A DNA stretch of 64,000 bases, taken from DASSUW01 sp963803335. GTDB lineage: Bacteria; Actinomycetota; Thermoleophilia; Solirubrobacterales; Solirubrobacteraceae. Location of the stretch: positions 744,001 through 808,000 of the forward strand of contig CAWDME010000012.1 of the NCBI GenBank assembly GCA_963803335.1, read 5' to 3'. Positions 56,865 to 64,000 of the stretch are shown here, piece by piece. Position 1 is the first letter of the stretch. Each line of letters starts with the position of its first letter. Below the pieces are notes generated by a model. That model saw only the letters and a list, made by a program, of their open reading frames with translations, had not been told where the DNA came from and searched no databases. A program made the position numbers and the translations under genes.

Positions 56865-57569
56865 TTATGCCCGGCGGTAGACCCGGCCCGGGCGGCCGGG
56901 GCCGTCGGAGCGCTGGTCTCCTGTGTCGACGAGGAGCCCGGTGGCCTTGACGTCGCGGCGGAAGTTTGCGGGGTCGACTGGCTCGCCGCGCAAGGCCTCG
57001 TACAACCGCTGGGCCTGGGCCAGAGTGAAGCGCGAAGGCAACAACCCTCCGCCCACGCGCACGAACCAGTCCTTGTCGGCCATCCGGGCGTGCAAACGCC
57101 ACAGGCCGTCGTCCACGATCCGGGCGTGGTCCAACGCCAGCGGCGGGAGTCCGTCGACCGGGTGCCAACTTGCCTCGCGGCCGGGCGGGCCCTCGTCAGG
57201 CAAGGCCTCGGGGGCGACCAACGCCATGTAGGCGATTGACGGGAGCCACCCGCGCGGATCGCGCGAGGGCGTCGCGTAGGTGCGCAGCTGCTCCAAATGC
57301 ACAGAGCCGACGCCGGTCTTCTCGCGCAGCTTGCGCTCGGCGGTCTGCTCGGGCGACTCGTCGGCGCCGACGAAGCCGCCCGGCAGCGCGAACATCCCGC
57401 GCTGGGGCTCCTCGAGCCGGCGCGCCAGAAGCACGCTCAGGCGCCCGTCGACCAGCGTGAACACGACCGGGTCGGCAGTCAGGCCGATCGGGGCGTCGTA
57501 GCCGGCGGTGTTGCGCGCGTGGATCCGCTGCACGGCCTGCACTATGCCGTGCAGCGGTCCACGTGGCAT
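56865..57569 (-). CDS. NrtR-like Nudix-domain transcriptional regulator
   Basis: The 234-residue protein has an N-terminal Nudix domain (GGFVGADESPEQTAERKLRE) and a C-terminal winged-helix region (FTLAQAQRLYEALRGEPVDP, then NFRRDVKATGLL) as in NrtR regulators of NAD metabolism. The Nudix box is degenerate: the usual RExxEE reads RKLREK, so hydrolysis is probably lost and the domain used as a sensor, as known for NrtR. The start lies two bases after the CBS stop. No NAD-synthesis gene is nearby in the window. Confidence 0.82.
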   Translation of the reverse strand: MPRGPLHGIVQAVQRIHARNTAGYDAPIGLTADPVVFTLVDGRLSVLLARRLEEPQRGMFALPGGFVGADESPEQTAERKLREKTGVGSVHLEQLRTYATPSRDPRGWLPSIAYMALVAPEALPDEGPPGREASWHPVDGLPPLALDHARIVDDGLWRLHARMADKDWFVRVGGGLLPSRFTLAQAQRLYEALRGEPVDPANFRRDVKATGLLVDTGDQRSDGPGRPGRVYRRA

Positions 57570-57571
57570 GG

Positions 57572-58003
57572 CTACGGAGCGGCGGAGATGGCCTCGACGA
57601 GGTCGCCCACCTTCTCCTCGTCGACGTTCGTGGCGACGTCGGCCTGGCTGATGATCCCGACCAGCTTGTCGCCGTCGATCACGGGCAGGCGGCGCACCTT
57701 GTGGTCGATCATCGTGCGCAGTGCCTCGTCGATCGAGTCGTCCGCGCCGATGGTGACCGTCTCGCCGTCGCCCTGACCGAACTCGCCGGCGCGCGTCGAG
57801 CTCAGATCCTTGCCCTGGGCCACCGCCTTCACGACGATGTCGCGGTCGGTGATCATGCCCTTGAGGCGCTCGTCGGAGCCGCAGATCGGCAGCGCGCCGA
57901 CGTCGAGATCGGCGAGCTTCTTCGCCGCGTCGGCCAGCGTCTCGTTCTCGTCGACGCAGGTGACGTCGGTGCTCATGACGTCGCGGGCCTTCTTGTCAGC
58001 CAT
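57572..58003 (-). CDS. CBS-domain pair protein
   Basis: The 143-residue protein consists of two CBS repeats: ARDVMSTDVTCVDENETLAD with LPICGSDERLKGMITDRDIV, and DDSIDEALRTMIDHKVRRLP with VIDGDKLVGIISQADVA. Such stand-alone pairs bind adenosine nucleotides or NAD(H) and sense energy state. Coupling to an NrtR-like regulator (two bases between the genes) may link nucleotide sensing to transcription. Start at the ATG at 58003 with AAGGAGA upstream. Confidence 0.92.
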   Translation of the reverse strand: MADKKARDVMSTDVTCVDENETLADAAKKLADLDVGALPICGSDERLKGMITDRDIVVKAVAQGKDLSSTRAGEFGQGDGETVTIGADDSIDEALRTMIDHKVRRLPVIDGDKLVGIISQADVATNVDEEKVGDLVEAISAAP

Positions 58004-58106
58004 GTCGAGTCTCCTTGGTCGTTGGCTCGTCCCCGAGCGCTACCCACGCCCGAAAACGCAGACACGAGCGGTGTCCGATTGCGGGCAACCGGGAAGGACG
58101 TCCCCC

Positions 58107-58481
58107 GTGGAACCGACGCAGATCGACTGGGGTTCGGCGAGCGTGGACGACGGGCGGCTCACGGTGCCGCTCGAAGGCGAGCCGTCGAAGGAATGGGTCG
58201 AGCGGGTCGAGCACGTGCTCGACCGCCTGCACCACGGCGGCAGCGGCTGGGGCGAGATCAAGGTGAGCAAGAAGAAGCTCACCGTCGCCGATGTCCCCGA
58301 CGGCTCCGAGAGCGACCTGCGCCACCTGCTCGAGAGCGCCGTGCTGCAGGCGAACGCCGACCTCGCCGCCGACGACGAAGACGACGACGGCGGCGAGGAC
58401 GACGAGCGCTCAGAGGCCGATCAGCAGAAGACCGATGCGTTCCGGGCGTTTGCGCCGCCCGACACAGACGACAGCGACTAG
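58107..58481 (+). CDS. Acidic hypothetical protein
   Basis: The 124-residue protein starts at a GTG (58107; AAGGA nine bases upstream). A compact domain (IDWGSASVDDGRLTVPLEGE, then WVERVEHVLDRLHHGGSGWG) is followed by an Asp/Glu-rich tail (DDEDDDGGEDDERSE). Related sequences occur in Solirubrobacter-type genomes as far as I recall, but no function is known. The stop overlaps that of the convergent gene by 4 nt. Confidence 0.65.
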   Translation: MEPTQIDWGSASVDDGRLTVPLEGEPSKEWVERVEHVLDRLHHGGSGWGEIKVSKKKLTVADVPDGSESDLRHLLESAVLQANADLAADDEDDDGGEDDERSEADQQKTDAFRAFAPPDTDDSD

Positions 58482-58822
58482 GACTTCTTGCCGGCGATGG
58501 CGCGCTGGAGCTGCGCCTTGTTCATCGACGACCGGCCCTCGATGCCGAGGTTCTTCGCCTCGTTGTAGAGCTGGTCGCGCGTGCGGCCCTTCTGCCGGTC
58601 GGTGCCCGACCGCTGGCCGCCGCGGCGCGACGAGGACATGTCCTGCGTCGACGTGCGCGATGCGCTGCGCGACTCGCCGCTGCGGGCGCGCTCCTTGTTG
58701 ACCGTGCGCGCGGCGATCTCCTCGGCACGCGACTCGGAGGCGCCACGGTCCTTCGTGCTCTCCTTGATGTGCTCGTATTGGCGGGCTCGCTTGGTGCCCT
58801 TCTTCACTCCGCGAGGTGGCAT
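58478..58822 (-). CDS. Basic Rho-N-like/DUF7218-type protein
   Basis: The 114-residue, Arg/Lys/Ser-rich protein begins PRGVKKGTKRARQYEHIKES and ends TRDQLYNEAKNLGIEGRSSM then NKAQLQRAI, a Rho N-terminal-like (SAP-like) helical motif. Proteins of this kind are often annotated plasmid stabilisation protein without evidence. A nucleic-acid-binding role is likely. It overlaps the convergent acidic protein's gene at the stop codons. Confidence 0.75.
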   Translation of the reverse strand: MPPRGVKKGTKRARQYEHIKESTKDRGASESRAEEIAARTVNKERARSGESRSASRTSTQDMSSSRRGGQRSGTDRQKGRTRDQLYNEAKNLGIEGRSSMNKAQLQRAIAGKKS

Positions 58823-58851
58823 GCCACTGGTCTACCCAGGCGCCCCGGCGG

Positions 58852-60057
58852 TCATACGAGCGCGTCGACGGCCGCCGGGGCGCCGCCCGCCGCGCGGAAG
58901 CTCTCGGCGATCCGGCGGGCGCCGTCGGCACGCGAGGTCGCCTCGCGCACCGCGGCGCGCAGCCGCGACGGCGAGAGCCGGCGCGCCACCAGCCGCGTCC
59001 CCGCGCCGGCAACCTCCACGCGCCGCGCGACCTCGAACTGGTCGCGCCCGAACGGCACCGCGCAGACCGGCACGCCGCGTGCGAGCGCCTTCTGCGTCGC
59101 CCCCATGCCGCCGTGCGTGATCGCGCATACCGCGCGGTCGAGGATCGGGCCGTGCGGCACGAACGGGAGCACGTGCGCGTTGGCCGGTGCGTCGAAGCCG
59201 GCGACGTCGATCGACGGCAGCGTGGCGACCACGTGCACCGGCTCGTCGGCCAGCGCCTCCAAAGCACAGCGCACGAGCCGCCCGTCGTCCTGGAACTCGG
59301 ACGAGGTCGTGACCACGACCAGCGGGCGATCGATCGACGACAGCCAGGCCGGCGGCTCCGAAGGCGGATCCCAGTCGCACGGACCGATCAGGCGCACGTT
59401 CGCCGGCCAGTCGGAGCGCGGGTACTCGAACGGCTCCGCGGTCGTGTAGAGCAACAGCGGCAGCGCCGAGAACATCTCGCGAGCGCCGCCAACCGGCGGC
59501 AGCCCGATCCGCTCGCGGACCTCGTTCACACGCGGGGCGACGATCCGCTCGAGCGCGCCGAAGGCCAGCGGGCGGATCGCGGCGTCGCGCAGCCGGCCAA
59601 GGGCGCCGCGAGCGGGACGCAGCCCTGGGCCGAACGGCGGGGCGTCGCGCGAGGGGAGTGGCAGCGGGTACGGGCACCAGGACGCCCAGCGCCCGCCCCA
59701 CGCCTCGGCGACGGCGAGCGCGCCCCAACTGCCGAAGTCGACCAGCAGCGCGTCGGGCCGGACCTCAGCGATCGCGCGCCGCAGATCCGCAGCGTCGTGC
59801 TCCGCGCGCCGGCAGATCACGCGCACCGAGCGCTTCTGCGCCGCGAGCGGCGTGCGGCCGAGGTAGTCGTCGGGCTCGATGCGCTCGATCGCCGGGTCGA
59901 TCGGCGCGGCGTCGAAGCCGCGGGCGCGCATCAGCTCGACCTGCGAGCCGAGCGTCCGCAGCGCGACCTCGTGGCCGCGGCGGTGCAGCTCGTCGAGCAC
60001 CGGGGTGATCGGGTACAGGTGCCCTCGCGCGGGCGACGTGTACGCGAGGACTCTCAC
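58852..60057 (-). CDS. UGT/MGT-like glycosyltransferase (GT1 family)
   Basis: The 401-residue protein starts at a GTG that overlaps the TetR stop (GTGA). It begins RVLAYTSPARGHLYPITPVL, the acceptor-side motif of GT1 enzymes, and has the donor-binding signature HGPILDRAVCAITHGGMGAT, then ALARGVPVCAVPFGRDQFEV. It would move a sugar from a nucleotide donor to a small lipophilic acceptor, such as a macrolide, flavonoid or carotenoid. Co-translation with a TetR regulator suggests an inducible detoxification or tailoring activity. Confidence 0.88.
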   Translation of the reverse strand: MRVLAYTSPARGHLYPITPVLDELHRRGHEVALRTLGSQVELMRARGFDAAPIDPAIERIEPDDYLGRTPLAAQKRSVRVICRRAEHDAADLRRAIAEVRPDALLVDFGSWGALAVAEAWGGRWASWCPYPLPLPSRDAPPFGPGLRPARGALGRLRDAAIRPLAFGALERIVAPRVNEVRERIGLPPVGGAREMFSALPLLLYTTAEPFEYPRSDWPANVRLIGPCDWDPPSEPPAWLSSIDRPLVVVTTSSEFQDDGRLVRCALEALADEPVHVVATLPSIDVAGFDAPANAHVLPFVPHGPILDRAVCAITHGGMGATQKALARGVPVCAVPFGRDQFEVARRVEVAGAGTRLVARRLSPSRLRAAVREATSRADGARRIAESFRAAGGAPAAVDALV

Positions 60058-60632
60058 AGCAAGGGCTCCAGGAGCTCGACGATCGCGAGCTCGGTCTGGC
60101 GCCGCGTCAGCCCGGAATCGCGGCGCAGGAGCTTCCACGTGTAGACGTCGCAGACCGCCACGAGCTGGGCCAGCCGCCGGCGCCCCGCGGCGCCGTCCAA
60201 CCGGCGTAGCGCCGGATCGAAGACGCGCGCACACCACTCGCGATGGAAGGCGCGACCGCCATCCGCGATCGCGCGCAGCTCGTCCGCGCGATGCTCGTCC
60301 GCGAGCAGCCGCAGGATCCGGTCGCCCATCGCCTCGTAGTGGTCGAGCAGCACGCGCACCGCGCCCGCGGCATCGCCGACCGGCGCCTGGTAGCGCTGCG
60401 CCCGCACACGCTCGGTCTCGCGCTCGGCGGCGGCGGCGAACAGCCCGTCGCGCCCGCCGAAGCGGCGGATCACCGTCTGCACTGTCACGCCGGCGCGCCG
60501 CGCGACCTCGTCGAGCGTCATCGCCTCGTACGGGAGCTCCCAGAACACGGCCACCGCCGCGTCGAGAATCCGCTCGCCCGTTGCCGCCGCCGACTCCGCG
60601 CGCGCGACCATCCGGTACGAGCGAGATTTCAT
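60054..60632 (-). CDS. TetR-family repressor
   Basis: The 192-residue protein has an N-terminal helix-turn-helix (ERILDAAVAVFWELPYEAMT, then VARRAGVTVQTVIRRFGGRD) and a ligand-binding C-terminal domain. It is co-transcribed with the glycosyltransferase and presumably represses it until an effector, perhaps the sugar acceptor, binds. The C-terminal domain holds a single Cys pair region (REWCARVFDP, VAVCDVYTW). Confidence 0.9.
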   Translation of the reverse strand: MKSRSYRMVARAESAAATGERILDAAVAVFWELPYEAMTLDEVARRAGVTVQTVIRRFGGRDGLFAAAAERETERVRAQRYQAPVGDAAGAVRVLLDHYEAMGDRILRLLADEHRADELRAIADGGRAFHREWCARVFDPALRRLDGAAGRRRLAQLVAVCDVYTWKLLRRDSGLTRRQTELAIVELLEPLL

Positions 60633-60653
60633 ATGAGTGAGACTAACATGAAA
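60627..60653. promoter_or_regulatory. Candidate TetR operator
   Basis: The inverted repeat TTTCAT-N15-ATGAAA overlaps the TetR start codon and reaches toward the divergent SGNH gene (60677). Its symmetry and location suit autoregulation. It is AT-rich against a GC-rich background. Evidence is position and symmetry only. Confidence 0.35.
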
Positions 60654-60676
60654 AGCAAGCCCTAGGATCCTGACCG

Positions 60677-61923
60677 ATGGGCGGCGTCGACCGGAGACTC
60701 TCGTGGGCCGCCGCGCTGCTCGTCTTCGCGCTGCTGCCCGCGAGCGCGAGCGCCCAGGAGATGACGCTGGCCGCGCACCGCGACGGCACGGGTTACATCG
60801 GGCTCAAGATCAGCGGGCCGGCGGGCGCGACGGTGACGCTCACCGACACCTCGACCGGCGAGGTCGTCGGCCAGGTCGCGCTGACGGGCGGCCCGCAGGA
60901 GATCGACCGCGCCGCGCAGTGGCGCTGCCGCCCCCGCCACCGCACGTTCCGCGCCGAGGGACAGGCGCCGTCCGGCGCCGTGCTCACTGCCGACACGGCG
61001 ATCACCACCCCGCGCTGCGCCAAGCGATTCGCGCTCAAGGTCCGGCCGGCGCAGCCACGCGCGGGCCGGCCGCTGACGGTCCTGCTGATCGACCGCTGGA
61101 AGCTCGGCGGCGTGACGTCACACGCGTGCGCGCGCGGGCCGCTCGCGCGCAAGCGCTGTCACACGCTCGCGCTGCACGAGCACCGGATCCGCACCGCGTG
61201 GCGGTTCCGCCCGGGCCTGCCCGGCAACTGGCGGATCCAGGTCCGCACCCCGAACGCACCGACGCGCCGCGACACCGCCCATGTGCGCCCCGCCAACGGG
61301 CACCTGACGCTGCTCGCCACCGGCGACTCGATGGTGCAGATCATCGACGGCTTCCTCGCGCAGCGGCTGCAGAGCGCGCGCGTCGGCGTGGTCTCCGACG
61401 CCCGCATCTCCACGGGCATCAGCAAGCCGTTCATGCTCAACTGGCCGTTCCACGCCCGGTCCCAGGTGAGCCGGCTCCATCCCGACGTGACCGTGATGTT
61501 CATCGGCGCGAACGACGGCTTCCCGCTGCACCGGCGCTCGGGCCGCTCCGTCAGCTGCTGCGGCCACGGGTGGAGCCTCGCGTACGCGCGCAAGGCGAGC
61601 GGCATGATGCACACGTACGCGCGGCACGGCGCCGGGAGCGTCTACTGGGCCACGCTGCCCGCGCCGCGCGGCGGGAACTTCCGGCGCGTGTTCCGCGCGG
61701 TGAACGCCGCGCTGCGCGACGCCGCGCGCCGGCACCCGGGGAGGTCCACCTCGTCCCGCTGGCCAAGGTCTTCACGCCCGGCTTCACGTTCCGGCAGTCG
61801 ATCCGCTGGCACGGGAAGCTCGTGAGCGTGCGCCAGGGCGACGGCGTGCACCTCAACGTGGCGGGCGCGTCGATCGCGGCGACGCTGATCATCAAGGCGA
61901 TGCGCCGGGACGGGGTGATCTAA
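60677..61923 (+). pseudogene. Secreted SGNH-hydrolase-like protein with a single-base frameshift
   Basis: The frame from 60677 gives a signal peptide (SWAAALLVFALLPASASAQE), a beta-rich N-terminal domain and the SGNH core: block I ATGDSMVQ with Ser at about residue 218, block III VMFIGANDGF. After RHPG the frame fails at the G-run 61738-61741. One extra G restores EVHLVPLAKVFTPGFTFRQS and block V DGVHLN, ending at 61923. Read together it is a complete protein of about 415 residues. Either a recent mutation or a homopolymer sequencing error is responsible. SGNH proteins next to MBOAT genes usually transfer or remove acyl groups on surface polymers. Confidence 0.75.
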
Positions 61924-62549
61924 CCGCAGGGCGGTCGCTCGGGCGGCTTGGCGCGCAGGTACGGGCGCAGCAGGCGCACCATCCCGTCGATCCCGCCCGA
62001 CCCGAGGTGGATCCCGTCGCCGGCGAACCAGCTGCTGTGCCCGGCGCTGAACTTCACCCAGTCGGCCACGGCGATCCGCGACGGATGGCGGCGGCCGGCC
62101 GCACGGACGAGCGTCGCATCTGACCCCGACCCGCCGCCGAGCTCGCGCGGCGTGACGAGCACGAGCAGGCGCCGCTTGCCGAGGATGCCGAGCGCGCGGC
62201 GGATGTCGGCGTGCGTGATCACCCAGTTGGTGCCGAGCGCGACGATGACCACGCGCGGCAGCGTGCCGGCGGCCCGCCGTTCCCCGACGATGTCGAGGCC
62301 CTGCGCCATCTGGCGGCAGCCGCGCGCGTCCACCTCGAAGCCGGCGCCGGCGAGCCGGTCGGCGGCGCCGAGCATGACCGAGTCACCGATCGCCAGCGGC
62401 GCGCGGGCGTGGCCGTGGAGGTGGCGGGCCTGAACATGCTTCTGGGCGTCGCAGGCGAAAGCGACGCCGGGCCAGAGAAACCAGAGCGCGAACGCCGCAG
62501 CGGTCGCTACGGTGCTGCGCCGGGACTGAGACCGGATGATCTTCCCCAC
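61920..62549 (-). CDS. Secreted SGNH-type hydrolase/acyltransferase
   Basis: The product has 209 residues if the GTG at 62549 is used; that start lies 14 bases inside the divergent MBOAT gene, and no better one exists before the hydrophobic signal (STVATAAAFALWFLWPGVAF). The SGNH motifs are APLAIGDSVMLGA (block I), VVIVALGTNWVI (block III) and FAGDGIHLGSGG (block V). It resembles the C-terminal extracellular domain of OatA-like acyltransferases and the partner proteins of MBOAT enzymes. It probably O-acetylates or deacetylates a surface polysaccharide. Its stop overlaps that of the frameshifted SGNH gene. Confidence 0.75.
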   Translation of the reverse strand: MGKIIRSQSRRSTVATAAAFALWFLWPGVAFACDAQKHVQARHLHGHARAPLAIGDSVMLGAADRLAGAGFEVDARGCRQMAQGLDIVGERRAAGTLPRVVIVALGTNWVITHADIRRALGILGKRRLLVLVTPRELGGGSGSDATLVRAAGRRHPSRIAVADWVKFSAGHSSWFAGDGIHLGSGGIDGMVRLLRPYLRAKPPERPPCG

Positions 62550-63927
62550 CGTCGAGTTCGGAATCTTCTTCACCGTCGTCCTCGCGCTCTCGTGGGCGCT
62601 GATGCCGTACCCGGTGGTGTGGAAGCCGTTCATCCTCATCGCCAGCTACATCTTCTACGGAGCGGCCGGATGGAAGTTCTGCGTCCTGCTCGCGTTCATC
62701 ACGCTCGCCAACCAGGCCGCGGCGAAGCTGCTGATGCGCACGGAGGCGCCCCGCCACCGTAAAGCGATCATGGTGACCGCGGTCGCGGTCGATCTCGGTG
62801 TGCTCGGCGTCTTCAAGTACTACGGCTTCTTCGCCACGCAGATCAACGCGGTGTTCGAGCGCTTCGGGCTCGGCTTCTCGGCTCCGCTCGTAGCGCTCGC
62901 GATCCCGCTCGGCGTGAGCTTCTTCACGTTCCAGGCGATCTCCTACACGGTCGACGTCTACCGCCGGACGATCGCGGCAGGCAGCCTGCTCGACGTCGCC
63001 CTGTACCTGTCGTTCTTCTCGCACATCGTCGCCGGCCCGATCGTGCGCGCGCGCGAGTTCCTCCCCCAGCTCGCCACGCCGCGCAGCCCGCGCGAGGTCC
63101 CGGTCGGCGCGGCGGTGGGACTGATCGCGCTCGGGCTGATCAAGAAGGTGGCGATCGCCGACTTCCTCGCGCGCACGGTCGTCGACCCCGTGTTCGCCGT
63201 GCCGCAGGCCTACCACGCGCCCGACGTGGCACTCGCCTCGTACGCCTACGCGGCGCAGATCTTCTGCGACTTCTCGGGCTACACCGACATCGCGATCGGC
63301 ACCGCGCTGCTGATGGGCTTCGTCTTCCCGCAGAACTTCCATCGCCCGTACGGCGCCCTCGGCTTCCAGCAGTTCTGGCGGCGCTGGCACATGACGCTGT
63401 CGCGCTTCCTGCGCGACTTCCTCTACATCCCGCTCGGCGGCAACCGCGGCGGGCCGCTGTTCACGGCGCGCAACCTGATGCTCACGATGCTGCTCGGCGG
63501 GCTGTGGCACGGCGCGGCGTGGACGTTCGTGCTGTGGGGCGCGCTGCACGGGGCGGCGCTCGTCGCCGAGCGCATGTTCACCGGCTGGGAGCGGCTCCCA
63601 GCATGGCTGCGGTGGACGATCACGTTCCACGTCGTCGTGCTGGCCTGGATCCTCTTCCGCAGCCCGGATCTGCAGATCGCCGGCGACGTGCTGCACCAGC
63701 TCGCCTCACCGGGGGCTGCCACCCTGTGGACGTTCCCGGTCGTGCTCGCTGTCGGCGCCGTCGTCGGCCTGCAGCTCGTCCCAGAGCGCTGGATCGAGAG
63801 CTTCCGCCTGCGCATCGAGGCGCTGCATCCGCTCGCCCTCGGGCTCGGGCTCGCCGCGGTGATCGTGATCGTCGGCTCCACCGTGCCCAGCGAGGGCGTC
63901 CCGCCGTTCATCTACTTCCGCTTCTGA
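62536..63927 (+). CDS. MBOAT-family O-acyltransferase (AlgI-like)
   Basis: The 463-residue protein has about ten TM helices and begins IFPTVEFGIFFTVVLALSWA, as in AlgI/DltB-type MBOAT proteins. The cytoplasmic loop FHRPYGALGFQQFWRRWHMT, FLRDFLYIPLGGNRGGPLF and the catalytic-His segment GGLWHGAAWTFVLWGALHG are all present. AlgI-type enzymes carry acyl groups across the membrane to SGNH partners that modify exported polysaccharide. Such partners are encoded on both sides. Confidence 0.95.
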   Translation: MIFPTVEFGIFFTVVLALSWALMPYPVVWKPFILIASYIFYGAAGWKFCVLLAFITLANQAAAKLLMRTEAPRHRKAIMVTAVAVDLGVLGVFKYYGFFATQINAVFERFGLGFSAPLVALAIPLGVSFFTFQAISYTVDVYRRTIAAGSLLDVALYLSFFSHIVAGPIVRAREFLPQLATPRSPREVPVGAAVGLIALGLIKKVAIADFLARTVVDPVFAVPQAYHAPDVALASYAYAAQIFCDFSGYTDIAIGTALLMGFVFPQNFHRPYGALGFQQFWRRWHMTLSRFLRDFLYIPLGGNRGGPLFTARNLMLTMLLGGLWHGAAWTFVLWGALHGAALVAERMFTGWERLPAWLRWTITFHVVVLAWILFRSPDLQIAGDVLHQLASPGAATLWTFPVVLAVGAVVGLQLVPERWIESFRLRIEALHPLALGLGLAAVIVIVGSTVPSEGVPPFIYFRF

Positions 63928-63928
63928 C

Positions 63929-64000
63929 ATGGCCGAACCGCAGATCGTCCCGCCCATCTCCCCCCGCACCCGGCGGCTCACGTCACGCGACGCGATCATG
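63929..64000 (+). CDS. Start of a further gene of the acylation locus (truncated by window end)
   Basis: An ATG two bases after the MBOAT stop opens a frame with 24 codons to the window end (AEPQIVPPISPRTRRLTSRD). The basic, proline-rich start could precede a TM anchor, as in AlgJ/AlgX-like partners of MBOAT proteins. Too little is visible to name it. Confidence 0.55.
   Translation, partial: MAEPQIVPPISPRTRRLTSRDAIM

Overview
The window is about 70% GC, uses ATG, GTG and TTG starts, and packs genes with many 4-nt stop/start overlaps. Gene content (LCP and DivIVA proteins, a PucR regulator, an oxidative purine pathway, collagen-like secreted proteins, a Nod19/cupredoxin protein, MBOAT plus SGNH acyltransfer genes, no outer-membrane genes) suggests a soil actinobacterium, most likely of the Solirubrobacterales/Thermoleophilia. 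The taxonomic call is inference. There are two tRNA genes, His(GTG) and Arg(TCT), and no rRNA operon, CRISPR array or recognisable insertion sequence.

Layout. (1) 1-6.3 kb: a sugar locus with a split transketolase (cut by the left edge), a SorC-type regulator, a divergent secreted DUF1593 protein and a secreted GH3 glycosidase; an 18-bp perfect palindrome lies between the divergent genes. (2) 6.4-10.1 kb: a DivIVA-like protein, a VOC protein, and a four-gene minus-strand operon joined by 4-nt overlaps: CmtR-like ArsR sensor, CPSH thioredoxin-like protein, CcdA-like membrane electron carrier, and a thioredoxin-like lipoprotein whose redox motif contains an in-frame TGA followed by a SECIS-like hairpin (probable selenoprotein). 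(3) 10.1-14.8 kb: remnants (kinase, NTF2-like, ketopantoate-reductase-like and ANTAR-regulator fragments) among a YbhN-like protein, an alcohol dehydrogenase and a membrane protein. (4) 14.8-16.9 kb: a C45-like hydrolase, DUF4097-like and DUF2089 operon behind two tandem inverted repeats and an apparently leaderless start. (5) 16.9-26.8 kb: a nitrogen locus with class III aminotransferase, alanine dehydrogenase, PucR and ANTAR regulators, APC permease, stress-like protein, ATP-grasp ligase and amidase. The permease leader and the amidase leader share a highly conserved, structured element of about 115 nt.

(6) 26.9-39.6 kb: a purine degradation region: xanthine dehydrogenase (three subunits), 8-oxoguanine-deaminase-like enzyme, adenine deaminase, NCS2 permease, then urate oxidase, HIU hydrolase, OHCU decarboxylase, allantoinase, allantoate-type amidohydrolase and a DUF3830 protein, followed by an orphan solute-binding lipoprotein. 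Together these take adenine and (hypo)xanthine to urate, allantoin and ureido compounds. (7) 41.5-49.2 kb: envelope and secreted proteins (peptidoglycan amidase, Nod19/cupredoxin protein, SH3-like protein, LCP ligase, an intact and a broken collagen-like protein) and an SDR. (8) 49.5-50.2 kb: a two-gene nucleotidyltransferase cassette resembling a toxin-antitoxin pair. (9) 50.2-60.6 kb: LtrA, hydrolase, large LuxR regulator, NmrA-like protein, NrtR-like Nudix regulator, CBS protein, glycosyltransferase and TetR. (10) 60.7-64 kb: a surface O-acylation locus with two SGNH proteins (one frameshifted) and an MBOAT acyltransferase, continuing past the right edge.

The two observations I rate highest are the probable selenoprotein at 7837-8442 and the duplicated leader element at 21640-21755 and 26630-26755, the first copy lying just downstream of an ANTAR (RNA-binding) regulator gene.
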